From: Hirudo medicinalis
Lineage: Eukaryota > Annelida > Clitellata > Hirudinida > Hirudinidae
Direction: 5' to 3'
DNA length: 27,345 nucleotides
Assembly: GCA_011800805.1 (NCBI GenBank)
Contig: MPNW01000480.1
Location: 46,880 to 74,224 of the forward strand
The notes beneath the pieces were generated by a model. That model was not told where the DNA came from. It made no database searches and saw only the letters and a list, made by a program, of their open reading frames with translations. Below, one piece after another: positions 11,064-22,553 of this stretch. The position numbers were made by a program, and so were the translations under genes. Every line of letters starts with the position of its first letter. Position 1 is the first letter of the stretch.

Positions 11064-14000
11064 ATGGTGGACACATTGAGTGGTTTCTTGATCTGGAGAG
11101 ACTTCATTATAAATAAGTTGCAAGATAAAATGTTGCCATGTAAATAAACAATTTTATGAGCAAAGAATTGGAAAAGATGCCTAACCACATTTCTCCATTG
11201 TCGTCGTCAGCTTGCATTGGCCTTTATTGTGGACGTACGATTTTAACGAACAACTCACTCTCGGAATGTGGGGTAACTGATGTTTCTTTTTTGAAATATT
11301 TTATTTATTTGCACATTTATGTGTTTTCATTTAATTTTCGATAACATCGACAGATGTATTTGGAATGCAATAGTCTCACGAACTTAATGCTTAAATTAAA
11401 ATTATGAAAGAAATTCATGTTTCCATCTAAGAAAGTACTGGACATTCGAACATTCATCCTCCACTTGTTATACTATTTAAATTCAATTTAAAATGTCTAT
11501 ATACTTGTAATAAACTATTAAAAATAAAATACACTTGCTTATATTTCTTGTAATAAGCAATTACAATTAGTAATTTCAACATTTTAGCATTATCTGTCTC
11601 GAAATTAAAAAATGAATTTAATAAAATAATGTAGAGAAATTAATAATGTTTATTGCAATAACGCAAATCATTCTAACAGGTGCTAGGTCACACTTATTCA
11701 GAAATTTCAGATTTTATTGAAGCCTCAGAGATTACAATAGATTCATTACTTAATTCTGTTATGCAACATTTTATTCGTAACTCTTTGTTTGCACAGCTCA
11801 CGTATTTTTGATGTGTTATAAAAAGTTTTAGGCTTCTAGAAATCTTTGCTCAATCTTCAAAAGAATAATTGCTGCAAACATTGCATTTAGCACTGGGCAT
11901 CTCATTCTCATCAAAATTTAATCGGTTTGATTCTTAACGGAGGAAAATCGAACCGTACGAACTCTTCCTTTTCCAGGCTTGTCCGGCAGGTTCCAGAGTG
12001 AATGGGAGTGGAATCTGCGTGGATTGTGACCACCAACTGAGCTTCTACGACTGGAATTACTTGGCCTTCATGGCAGTTCTTCCATTAGGGATGAATCTCT
12101 TCTTCATCGATAACACTGTCAAAAAGAAGCTGTGAGTTTAAAGAGTGAGACTGATGATGAGTGCTATTTAAGTGCTAAATGCTCACGTTTAGTTGCAGTG
12201 AGGTCGAAGTTGTTTTACGATGACATTATTTTTGATTGGAAAGTGGTGGCATTGTGTTTGCATAAATGTAATATTTTCATCCACCTACATATTGAAAGCA
12301 GTTATGTTGATGATGATGATGATGATGATGATAATAGTAAGCAGTAATAACTTATTAGATAACTTTTAATAATAATGAAATTAATTATAGCCACACAGGC
12401 TTCTGCAGTGAGATGAATGCAATTGTTTGAGGACACGTGTGCAGCACGAATGCATAATTACATCAAATAATAATAAGTAATTATTAATTAATAACCAAAG
12501 ATGGAAGCATCTGATTCTGCACTTGTCAGCCATATTGGAGTCATTTCTCTCCTTCTTGACGACCCTAATCATCTTCCGACCAATGGGGAGCCTAAACATC
12601 AGGTCTTGCGAGAGCACCCAGCTCTCTGATTGGTACACGATCTTTTATAACCCCTCCCCCGACTTCATTCATACCATTCACTGTACCCAGGAGGCGGTCC
12701 ATCCACTGTAAGTAAATTTTAATCTTTTGAATTTTTTCACTTCCTTAGGACTGAGCTTTGCCTTAAATAATTTTGTTTTTGAAAAAATATAAAAGAAATT
12801 CTAATTCTTTAATGTCACTGTAGCCATCATTGCCTACTGGTTGTTACTGTTTACATTATTCTGTTCTTATGTTTCCTTCAGTAATGCTTATTTCATAAAT
12901 ACTTAGTAAAAATAATTGATCTAATTTTAATAACATGAAATTATCATTTTTAATATAACATCAAAATCAAAACCAGCAAACAGGATTGCTAAGCAATAGC
13001 AGGCTTAATTATTATTGCCTAAATCTTCCATTAATTTATATCATAATTATTATAATTTATTCAACAGGTACTCGTTGGTGTTTGTCCACTATGCCTTCAG
13101 CATCATCATCATGCTCCTATTCCGCATCTCTTTCTCGAGGCTCTTCTCCATTCCCGGCAGCTCGGGGTCCACGTACATAGCCTGTACTTTTACCCCATAC
13201 TTGCTTTTGTGCATACTGTCATGGCTGGACTCATATGTGAGTCACTTGTTATCTTTGGGGTCATGGGTTGATATCATTGTCAACTTTCATCATCATCATC
13301 GTCATCATCATCGTCGTCATCATGAACCCAATGGTTTATATTTTGGTCATTGATTTGATATTTGATACCATTGCAAACATCGTTTACAAGGATTGTTTTG
13401 ATGCTTTTTTTTATATGATGGTCAGTTTATTAGTTGGTTGATAATTGCATCGTTTAATTGACGATGGTTGAGCAATAACCAATTGTAATTACTAATAAAT
13501 AATAAATAAATTAGATAGTTTAGTTATCATTATTACGTTTATATCTTAATTATTAAAAAATATCAGTTAAAGCATTGTCATCATCATCGCTTCAAACAGA
13601 CTACTCCTTCCCTTACATCATTCTGGTCGCATCCATCATCACCAACGCCGTGCACTTCTCGACATTTGAATCCAAGGTGAGTCTGTCGGTCATGTTTAAT
13701 ATTCCTGTTTGTGTTGTGTTATGTTGTATTCTGTTATGTTATGTTGTGTTATGTTATGTTATGTTATGTTATGTTGTGTTATGTTATGTCATCATTGAGG
13801 CTGAGGTGGTCTTTTGCTCTGCTTTGGTGTGAGGTCAATTCCTGTCTGATTCTCAATAATTTCCAGCATTTATTACAAACATTCTCTCGGCATCTTCGCC
13901 ATGTCGACTATAAACTATTGTTGCTGTTGTTGTTGTTGCTGCTATTATTTATTTATTTCTCTGTCTCAGTTTAATACTTCTGGATCCTTGTAGACAACAT

Positions 14001-14655
14001 AAAATGTTTTAAGTGGCACTTAATCACTCCTCGCGTCGAACGACGAGGTCCGATCCATAAAACTTCGACTGAGTCGTTTCTTTCCAATAACTTTTGGTTG
14101 TTTCGTAGATATTTCGTAATTATTGGTAATTTCTCTCGTGGCAGTCATTGCACGACTACAAATGATCTTGTACGATGCTGTCGTTATTTTGCGATGAATC
14201 ACTCCATCAAATTTATCGCTGCAAATGGGGTGTTTTTTTTTTTTTAAATCTGAAGTTCAAAGTGCATTCGGCCATTTTAACATCGATCGTTTACTTGGCA
14301 CTGTTGTTCAAACTACTTATTCCAATATTACTGGAATATTAATTATTCACAAGTCGTGAATGTTAATTACCACGATCACACTTATTTTAAGCTGCCAGGG
14401 AGTCTCGTGGGCGAACTCTTTTCGAGTCCTCGCAACCTGATCGTCCTCCTGGTCCACTGGGTGCTCCACTTTTTCGGCATCGTCTCCCTACTCGACGTCG
14501 GGCATCTGAAACTGAGCCTGTGCCTCATGGCCCTGGTGCCCCTGCCCGCCACCCTGTACATCCTCACCGCCCCTTTCACCGACCCGAAGGAAGTTTTCGA
14601 GATGACGAGCCTGCCCGAACGAAGATGGAGGACGTCGTTCACTATGGACAGATGA
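11064..14655 (+). CDS. JKAMP: JNK1/MAPK8-associated membrane protein (JAMP), seven coding exons
   Basis: JAMP is a multi-pass ER membrane protein known in mammals to bind JNK1 and to recruit proteasomes and ERAD factors. Exons: 11064-11082, 11211-11272, 11977-12131, 12501-12707, 13068-13240, 13600-13676, 14392-14655, giving 318 aa against 311 in human. The N-terminus has the family's Cys-rich segment (ACIGLYCGRT, then ECGACPAGSR and CVDC, residues 7-45). Diagnostic motifs are IRSC, LSDWYT, YNPSPDF and HCTQEAV (exon 4), YSFPYIILV (exon 6) and LVHWVLHFFGI and ALVPLPATLYILTAPF (exon 7). I count about seven hydrophobic segments, as the family has. The start ATG (11064) has A at -3 and G at +4, and its peptide MVDTLSACIGLYCG matches the family N-terminus. 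All junctions keep frame. The exon 5 donor is the weak point: GTGA|GTCACT at 13240 keeps frame, but the better GTGAGT at 13237 does not. Gene identity is firm; exon 1 and the exon 5 end are inferred. Confidence 0.95.
12308..12335. repeat. (GAT)n microsatellite in JKAMP intron 3
   Basis: Eight or so GAT triplets, followed by AT-rich intron sequence. Confidence 0.9.
13284..13325. repeat. (TCA/TCG)n microsatellite in JKAMP intron 5
   Basis: Imperfect TCA repeat about 45 bp past the exon 5 donor. Confidence 0.9.
13711..13789. repeat. (ATGTT)n pentanucleotide repeat in JKAMP intron 6
   Basis: About 15 copies of ATGTT/GTGTT start roughly 35 bp after the exon 6 donor. They explain the Leu-Cys-Tyr-Val-rich frames here. 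Confidence 0.93.
13918..13950. repeat. (TTG/CTG)n microsatellite in JKAMP intron 6
   Basis: Imperfect TTG repeat with CTG interruptions. The remainder of this 715-bp intron shows no gene. Confidence 0.85.
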
Positions 14656-14791
14656 TTGTTGTTGCATGGTGGTGTCATTATTATTATTATTTATTTCTTA
14701 AATTATATTATTTATTTATATGTCTTAACTCCTTTATTATTGTTAATGTACTTTCTTGTGATTAGTTGTTATTATTATTTACATATTAGAA

Positions 14792-14797
14792 AATAAA
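14792..14797 (+). promoter_or_regulatory. Poly(A) signal of JKAMP
   Basis: An AATAAA hexamer lies 137 nt past the JKAMP stop codon, in AT-rich DNA with no other gene before CDC45. It is the first canonical hexamer after the stop. Confidence 0.6.
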
Positions 14798-14846
14798 TAT
14801 TATTTATTAATATTAATAGTTAATGATTTTATTCCTGTTAATGTTC

Positions 14847-14880
<34 letters not shown>

Positions 14881-16277
14881 AATGGGTTAACGTTTCTATT
14901 ATTGTTGACAATTGGTGTGATTGCATGACAGTGAGTTAATGAGTATCCATGGTTGGGAATGCACAGGTTGATTCAATGAACGAGGGGTGGACGGTGAAAA
15001 TCAAAACTTCCTTCGTGTTTGTTTCGAGGACGGCAAAACTTTGACTTGGAATTTCCTTCGAGCGGCAGAACCGATGCTCCATGATTTCGTTGGTAACATC
15101 TTTGAATGTTTGCGAGTAATTGTGCTTTGCGTTCGTTAATTTTTTATCTCAGTTATTTTTCAGTTTATTTATGAACTTTATTATTTTTGTTGCAATGTAG
15201 TCACCATTCCTATCTTCCTAGCTATGATAAATACATAATATTAGCACATTTTTTATGATGTTATGATTATGATTATTATGCTCGACATTATTGTGACTTG
15301 ACCGGTGTTTTCCTTTTTATCCGTGCTGTTTCATCATGATGACCACGTGCAACTTGACATGTTAATAAAATTAATGACATTCTCAAACGAATCTCCATGG
15401 TTTTACTTGTTTTTCTTTAAATTTGTGACAAATAATCATGGCTAATTCGAGAATGAAGAGTAATTATGGCAACAAAAAGCAATCCTACTCAGAGTTGCGA
15501 TGTTCGCAAATAACTGTTCCAAATAGTTGGGGTTAAGTTAATGGACGCTTGCTTTCTTTACCGTATGCTTTAAGCCTGCGACAAACTTTCACTTCATTGT
15601 TCGACATCCTTCAGTTAGACTAAAATCTTTCACAAACATGTTAAGATTCTTATCAATGCCAGGCTAATTTAATTCATTTGTATTTCAAGCTTTTGACGTT
15701 CACATAGGCTGTAAAACGCCTTTGGATTGCGTTTCCAAGCAAATAGCATAATTGACCGGAGAGAGAAGTCTCCAGATTTTAACCGAACCCAGTTGTTCAT
15801 GTATTTTATATTAGCGTCACTTTCATTACAGACCTGTGAATGGTTCGTTGCTTTTAGAATACAAAGTGAATCGTTAACTAAAGATTTTAATATTTATGGG
15901 CATTTAAAATTTAGCAATTTTAAATTAAAAATGAGATTAAATAATGGGGAAATTATTTATGCAATTAATAAAGACAATCAATTTAATTACATGCGGTGGG
16001 AAATATTTAACTTATTATTCTAATCATGTCTATGAGAATTCTTGATTTGCAGGCAAAAAAAAGTTTCAAATGTGTTAAAACATTTTTAGAATGCATTTAA
16101 TCATTTCAAAATCAAATTATGTTTTAAAATTTTAGATTTCTTTGGTGGCGGGATGTCTAAAACGACTGTCAGATTTTTATAATGTTTACGAGCTGAGAAC
16201 AATAAAACCGATTGCCGGTTCAAAGTTTTAACATTTTCATTTCAACGTATTCGTGCTTCTTACTCTCAGAAATAAAG
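14798..16277. other. JKAMP-CDC45 intergenic region
   Basis: It contains an (ATT)n run at about 14848-14880 and otherwise unique AT-rich DNA. Short open frames (for example 15727-16023) resemble nothing known. The CDC45 promoter should lie in the last few hundred bases. Confidence 0.6.
16147..16153 (+). promoter_or_regulatory. Candidate E2F site upstream of CDC45
   Basis: GGCGGGA within TTTGGTGGCGGGATG lies about 125 bp before the CDC45 start codon and matches the E2F core on this strand. CDC45 is a known E2F-responsive S-phase gene in animals, so the location is sensible. The transcription start site is not known, and a 7-bp match can occur by chance. Confidence 0.35.
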
Positions 16278-19200
16278 ATGGTTTTCGTGTCAGACTTCAA
16301 AAGGGAATTTTATGATATAGTAAATAATCAGGTAATATGCGATCCATTAAGTGCACCAAAGTTCTTTTTGATTGTTGCTCGAATACAATGTCACTAGGAA
16401 GATTTTCGGAAACATGCAATACTTGAGAATCAATTTGGTAGCTGAGCAAACGTGTGATTATTAACTACAAATGTAAAACCCATAGAAAGTGCTTTTTATG
16501 CAACATTTAGAAAATATACCATTTGATGTTGCAAATAGCTTAGTTATTCGACCCCAAAGTTTTTCCCTCATTTTAACAAGATTTTTCCTTCTCTTGAAAA
16601 TAAAAGTTATGTAGCACTGTTCTGCCTAAATGCAGTGATTACCTTGCAGCATCTGTGCTAGCATCTTTTAAACCCATTATTGATCTTATGACATAACGTA
16701 ATAATAATATGATAATCTCATTGATAATGTTAAACCTACTTAAACAAATGAAAAGTTACTTTTCCATTTCTCTCAAATGATTGCATGCTTATTTTTCAAC
16801 AGGGGGTTCTTATAATCTCGGCCTTGGATGTGGATGCCTTGTGTGCTTGTAGGATTCTTCAGGTTGAAAACATTCTTGTCACAGGCTATTTCTCTTTTTG
16901 GCTTTTGTCTAGAATTTCTGCGTCATTGCATAAGTAGCAGAACGCACGATGGATTCGTGCGATGCTTGAAATGTTTGCACTCATGATTCTGTTATTAATG
17001 TCAGACCTTTAGATTTCAATGATAATGTCTCAGTAATTGGGTAAATTGTCAAATAAAATCGAGATTGATAATTTGTATTTCATAAATAACAAATAAATTG
17101 TCATTAAGTTTATCATTGAAAAAAAACTGATAAATAACCACATCTCAATCCTCTCATTTGCAGTATTTGTTCAAATGCGACAACATCAGATACACCATGA
17201 AAGCTGCTCCTGACAAGAACACCCTCGAAAAGGTGTACGCGGAAAATTGCAACAGTGTGAGATGATCGATCCTCTCTGACATTCATTTTAATTTTTATAT
17301 TATTCCTAAATTTTTATGTTGAACCAGTAAGTTTGTAATAAAAGTACTCGAAATGTTATTCTTAAATTAGAACATCTGATGTTATTCAGTACCAGTACAT
17401 TCATACTTAATGTTATTCAGTACCAGTACATTCATACTTAATGTTATTCAGTACCAGTACGTTGTCCTGCTCAATTGTGGAGCGTCGATTGACGTCGTCG
17501 AGATGTTTCAGCCCACCCCGGAGAAGGTTTTCTTCATCTGTGATAGGTTGGTATTTATGGAATGATCGAGGGCTAACATTACCAACCACTGATTGCCAAG
17601 AAATGCTCGATCGCTTGTATTCATCTAATTTATTCATCCAATTTATTCATCTAATCTATTTATCTAATTTATTCATCTAATTAGCATTCCCAATTCCTTC
17701 TCGACAGCCACAGGCCGATAGACGTGCACAACATCTACAACCAGGTCCAGGTGAAGCTGCTCGTCAAAGAGCACGAGGTGGAAAGCATTCCGGGATTCGA
17801 CGAAATCTTCAGAGACGAAGAAGAAGAGGTTGGTTGATGTCGATGTTTTGGAAAGTCTGAGATCGGATGGAGATGAATGTTTCAATGAACTCGAACAATC
17901 TCTTTGGATGTCTTAGCATGGAATTATTATTTTTACTTGCAATTATTATTTGTACTCATAATTATTATTTGTACTTATAATTATAAATTGAAGTACATGA
18001 AATTATTTATTATATTATTATTTATTCTAATTCTCATGCAAGTGTAATGATGGTGCCTCTTAATGTGGAGTTGTTGGGTTCAAATCCTGTTGAAGGTTGC
18101 AATGGAACGATGACGAAACCAAGGGAGCTTCATTGTCATCCTTTTATGCTATTTATTTGAATTTAACTACTTTTGCAAAATAAGAGAATCTCTAATTCTT
18201 CATAATCAAATGATTTCATGACGGGCGAGGCAAGCAAAATATTTGAATCTTAAATTTCAAATCCACAACAATGCCCAGCTGTCTCGATCCTTTGACATTT
18301 CACGAATCATGTCGACCGATTAATTACAGTCGGACGAAGACGACGAATCGGACGACGACTCGCGAGATCCCGAGTCGGAACCGTCCGGAAAGAGGAGGAG
18401 GCTCGACGAGGATGCCCTCGAAAGGAGGCGGGATAAGAGACTCTGGGAGCAAAATAGGTTCGCCATTCGAGATCTGTGCTTTTTGAAGCCGTGGAATCTA
18501 TTGATATATCGGCAGTTATTTATGTTGTGGATGTATCGACATTCGATTAGATGTTGGTGATCGACGAAGCTACTTTTAAAATTAAGCTGTTTATTGTTTA
18601 AAATTGGATTAATTTGGTACTTAATTTGCAGTTTAATGATAATGTTACTGTCCTTAAATAACAGGCAGAAAGTCATGTTTGAATACACTGAGTACTCGAG
18701 TTGGGGTTCATCTGTGAGTGACATTAACATTGTTTTGCTATGAAAATATGTTCTAATTAAATCTAATTATTATTAATAAAATAAATTATAATAATAAAAT
18801 ACTTGCCGGTTAAAAAATCAATTCACTTCACCCAAGCAACAAGGATTCTTTCCTCGAGAAAATACATTATGCCAATGCACTAGCTAGTGAATTTTAAATT
18901 AGGTCATGAATATGAAATTATGTTAATTTCGTTTCAGTCTGCCCTCCTCCTCTACGAGCTCTGTTGGAAGATGTCCAAGGAGACCAACGACTTGCTGTGG
19001 TGAGAACTGTTACTAATTTATTGTAGTAATAATAATATCAATAGATAGTTATCATCTCTTAACTTACTTGCTTATTATTGTTATTATTATTTTTTATTAT
19101 TGTTGTTGTTGCCTAGTATTCGTTAAGGCATGTTTTATTATGTCGTTGTCATTGTATTTGTGCTTCATCATCCAAGTTAAGTTATTTTCGAATAACGTGT

Positions 19201-21524
19201 AATCCCTTCGTCGACCAAGGCTGGCCATCGTCGGGGTCACAGAGCAGTACGTGATGGACAAGATAGACAGGGATCTCTACATCGACAGCATATCCATCCT
19301 TCAGCCTCATGTGCTGAGACTCAACCCAAAGTAAGAGCTCATTAATATTCATTATCAGTTGAGCTGACTTTGAGAGCAGCCCACTTTATGATAATGAAGG
19401 AGCTGTTTCTATTGGTCACGATCAGATTATTCTTTTTCATCTTATGGGTTAACAGAGGTTATTGTTATTATTATAATGTTTAAAGTTAACATTTGATGGA
19501 CAACATGCTCCTCATTTAAATAATTACAACGGTTAATTAATTATTCGTTATCAACCTCGACTGACATCATGCTCGTGTTCAGACCGTCGGATGGCGAATC
19601 CTGCAAGACCTCGGTGAGTCACCTGAAGATCATCTTCAACCAGGAGATCCAAATGCCCCTCTACAGGCACTGGAGCATCACGGGCAGTTTCACGCACTCC
19701 CGGTATCTCGCCTGCAGGTTTGTCGTCTGGTCTCTCAAGGGGAGGAAGAGGCTCAACGAATTCTTCGCCGACATGGGGTGAGCCGCTGGGGTGTTGTTTT
19801 ACGGAATGTGGGGTGTTTGAAATGATGGCTTTTGAATAGAATATTTATGGGGTTTAGCGTTAGAGGTTTATAGACCGTCCTGCTAGACCTTAATCATTCC
19901 TGCATGCGGCGATAGTAGTAACAGTCATCATGTGTCTTGTTTGAAACCAAGCCCGCACTGCAGCAAGCACCCTTGGGAAGGAGCGCTATGGTTACGAATG
20001 GATAGCAAAAAGCGCCTCTGATTCTTTGCCTAAGGTGCTATATAAATGAACTACATTCACATTTTGCACATTGAGGGTTGCACTTTCAATTCAGTGTTTT
20101 TTCTTGTGCTTCGAATGCAATGAAATGAATGACCAAATTATGCAAGTTAAGGATGACTTCAAATGTGGTCGATGTTTTACTCCTGACGTTCGGTTCAAAT
20201 GTCAACTGAGTACTTTATTTTGTGTGACATGGTTCAGTTACGAGGATGAATTCTTTGATTCATTGAAGGTTACCCATCTCCTACTGCTCTCAGAATTTCA
20301 TAAACATCGAGCCAAAGTTTAAAGAACCCTTCAAAGAGGTCATCTCGAAATATGCCCCCAAATATGGGTCAGTATTATGGCACTCTATAGCGACCAATCA
20401 CGTCTGAAATACCTAATCCGACCTAAATGCATGAAGAGTCATTTTCCTAGGTCAAAGTAATTAATATTCAATCAAGCCACAAGTTGATTAATATGCAAAT
20501 GAATCATTCAGGGTGAACGACCAGGAGTTGCTCCTGCCTTCTTTCCAGGCTCAGTTCGGATACAAGGACAAGTACTGTGCTGCCGACGTCGTCAGAGGAT
20601 GCGACGCTCTTCTGCATGTCGTGGTTGGTACTCTGGACTGGTCGGGTTGATTGAGGGTTCAATTTACAGCACTTGGGATTTATAGAACAGTATTAGTTGT
20701 AAATATAGTATAACATATTATATTGCTATAGAAGGATTATGAGGATTAAATTAGGATTTGAACCCATGACTTGGTTGCACCAAAGCGATGGCCTTTAACT
20801 GCTTAGTTGTAAATAAATAATATAATAGTAGATGTGGTAGATGGTACAGGCATTTTTATTGTGGGCTAGATTTGGCCAATTACTCGTGCCTTATGCTTGC
20901 CTGAGGTCATGATAACAAAGTTGATCATTGATGAAGGTCTTAGTTTTTTTACTTTTTTTTGTTTTGAAGTTTTTAACTTGATCATGTTAAATTAATTGAA
21001 CTCAATTTTTTTTTAAATGTGCTGGTTTTTTCCTATTTTTAGTCTCCCTCACAGGACAAAAAGGATTCTGCAGAAGATCAACTCTGCTCCAATTTCTTCG
21101 CTGCTCTTGACTCTCTGAGCAGGTGATGAATTAACATAAATTAACATTTGCATTACATTGCAGCTTATTTATCAGAATATTCAAATGCTGTTGAACATTG
21201 TTGAACATAACATTGTTTCATTCCATATTCATAATATCTGTGGCATTTAATTCAAGTCGTTATACTTTCTAGGTTCGAGTGATTTTTTGTTTCGACTTCA
21301 AGAAATAAATAAATAAATAAACAATTAAATATTCATCTAACAATCCTTGACCTCGGCCTCGACCCAGGTACAACACGGACATACTTCGGAAGGGCATCGA
21401 GCAGGCCAAACAGCAACTGATGACCCTCGTCTCCCAGGTTCAGAGCTTCCTCGACATGAACCAAATCATCTGTGCGGGACCTTTTCTGTACTCCTTTGTT
21501 CAGCAGGTGGATTTGAAATTACTT

Positions 21525-21558
<34 letters not shown>

Positions 21559-22517
21559 TAATAATGGTAGAAATACCATTTACCTAGCACCACTTGCATT
21601 TATGTATTTATGTAGCTCTTATTCCAAAAAAGGAGTATTTGTCATTGCAAGCTATTTAATTAATGCAAACGTCATTTAGTAGCTGCTACTGTTATAAATT
21701 ATTCATTATAATATGTTAATTGCAAGCCTGTGAATATTCATGGACATCATTACAATTAAGGGTTCGCTCGAGTCGCAGCTCTTCACAAGACCGAACTGCC
21801 TTCACCAGTTGGCCAAGTTCACTTTGGAGGCTTACTGTGCTAATGTGAGTTTGTGTGTTCATTAGTTTCAATTCAATTTTCATTGTAAATTATTACGCTA
21901 TTACGGCAATACCGAACGAACAGCATACCTAATCTTATAAATTTATTATTATTATTATTATTAAAGTTAATTATTTGTTAAAGTTTTAATGTAAAGGCTA
22001 AAATATTATATGTAATTAGTTTAAATAAATAATATTATTCAATTAATTCATTTAATGACCGGTCATCGATTACGAACAAATGCACAATCCTATTACAACG
22101 GACTTTAAAAAGAACAAAACTTACCACTCAGAACCGAAGCAAGAAGGCCAAGCAGCTGCCGATGATCCTGGGCACTGTGTCGAAGCAGCGGGAAGTCATG
22201 GTGCTCGTTGGCGTATCGCCGATACTCGATAAGTCCATGAAGAAGTGGGTGTCGTTCGTGATGATGATGAAAGTGATGCGAACATGAATGTCTAACGATG
22301 GCAGACGAATGGAATGAGTGGCGGTGCTTGTTGCTTTTTCGTGAACATTTGTCGCGACAATAATAATAATAATAATAGTTAATTTATAATGCGCCATTTG
22401 CATAGCGTCAGAGGCGCCATGATAATGTCATGTTTTGAGACTTAGCTTACATTTCGAACGATATCTGGGGTTCAATAAGAGCATTTAAATAAATGAGGTG
22501 ATCAATAAAACATGTAC

Positions 22518-22553
<36 letters not shown>

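Noticed and set aside
11156..11344. JKAMP start at 11156 or 11177 in one contiguous exon
   Set aside because: The extra residues before ACIGLYCG do not resemble the family, whereas exon 11064-11082 joined to 11211 gives a matching N-terminus. Kept only as an alternative.
13711..13974. Leu/Cys/Tyr/Val-rich plus-strand frames
   Set aside because: They derive from the ATGTT pentanucleotide repeat within JKAMP intron 6.
20071..20322. 83-codon plus-strand frame in CDC45 intron 10 and exon 11
   Set aside because: It runs through the true exon 11 acceptor in a different frame and matches no family.
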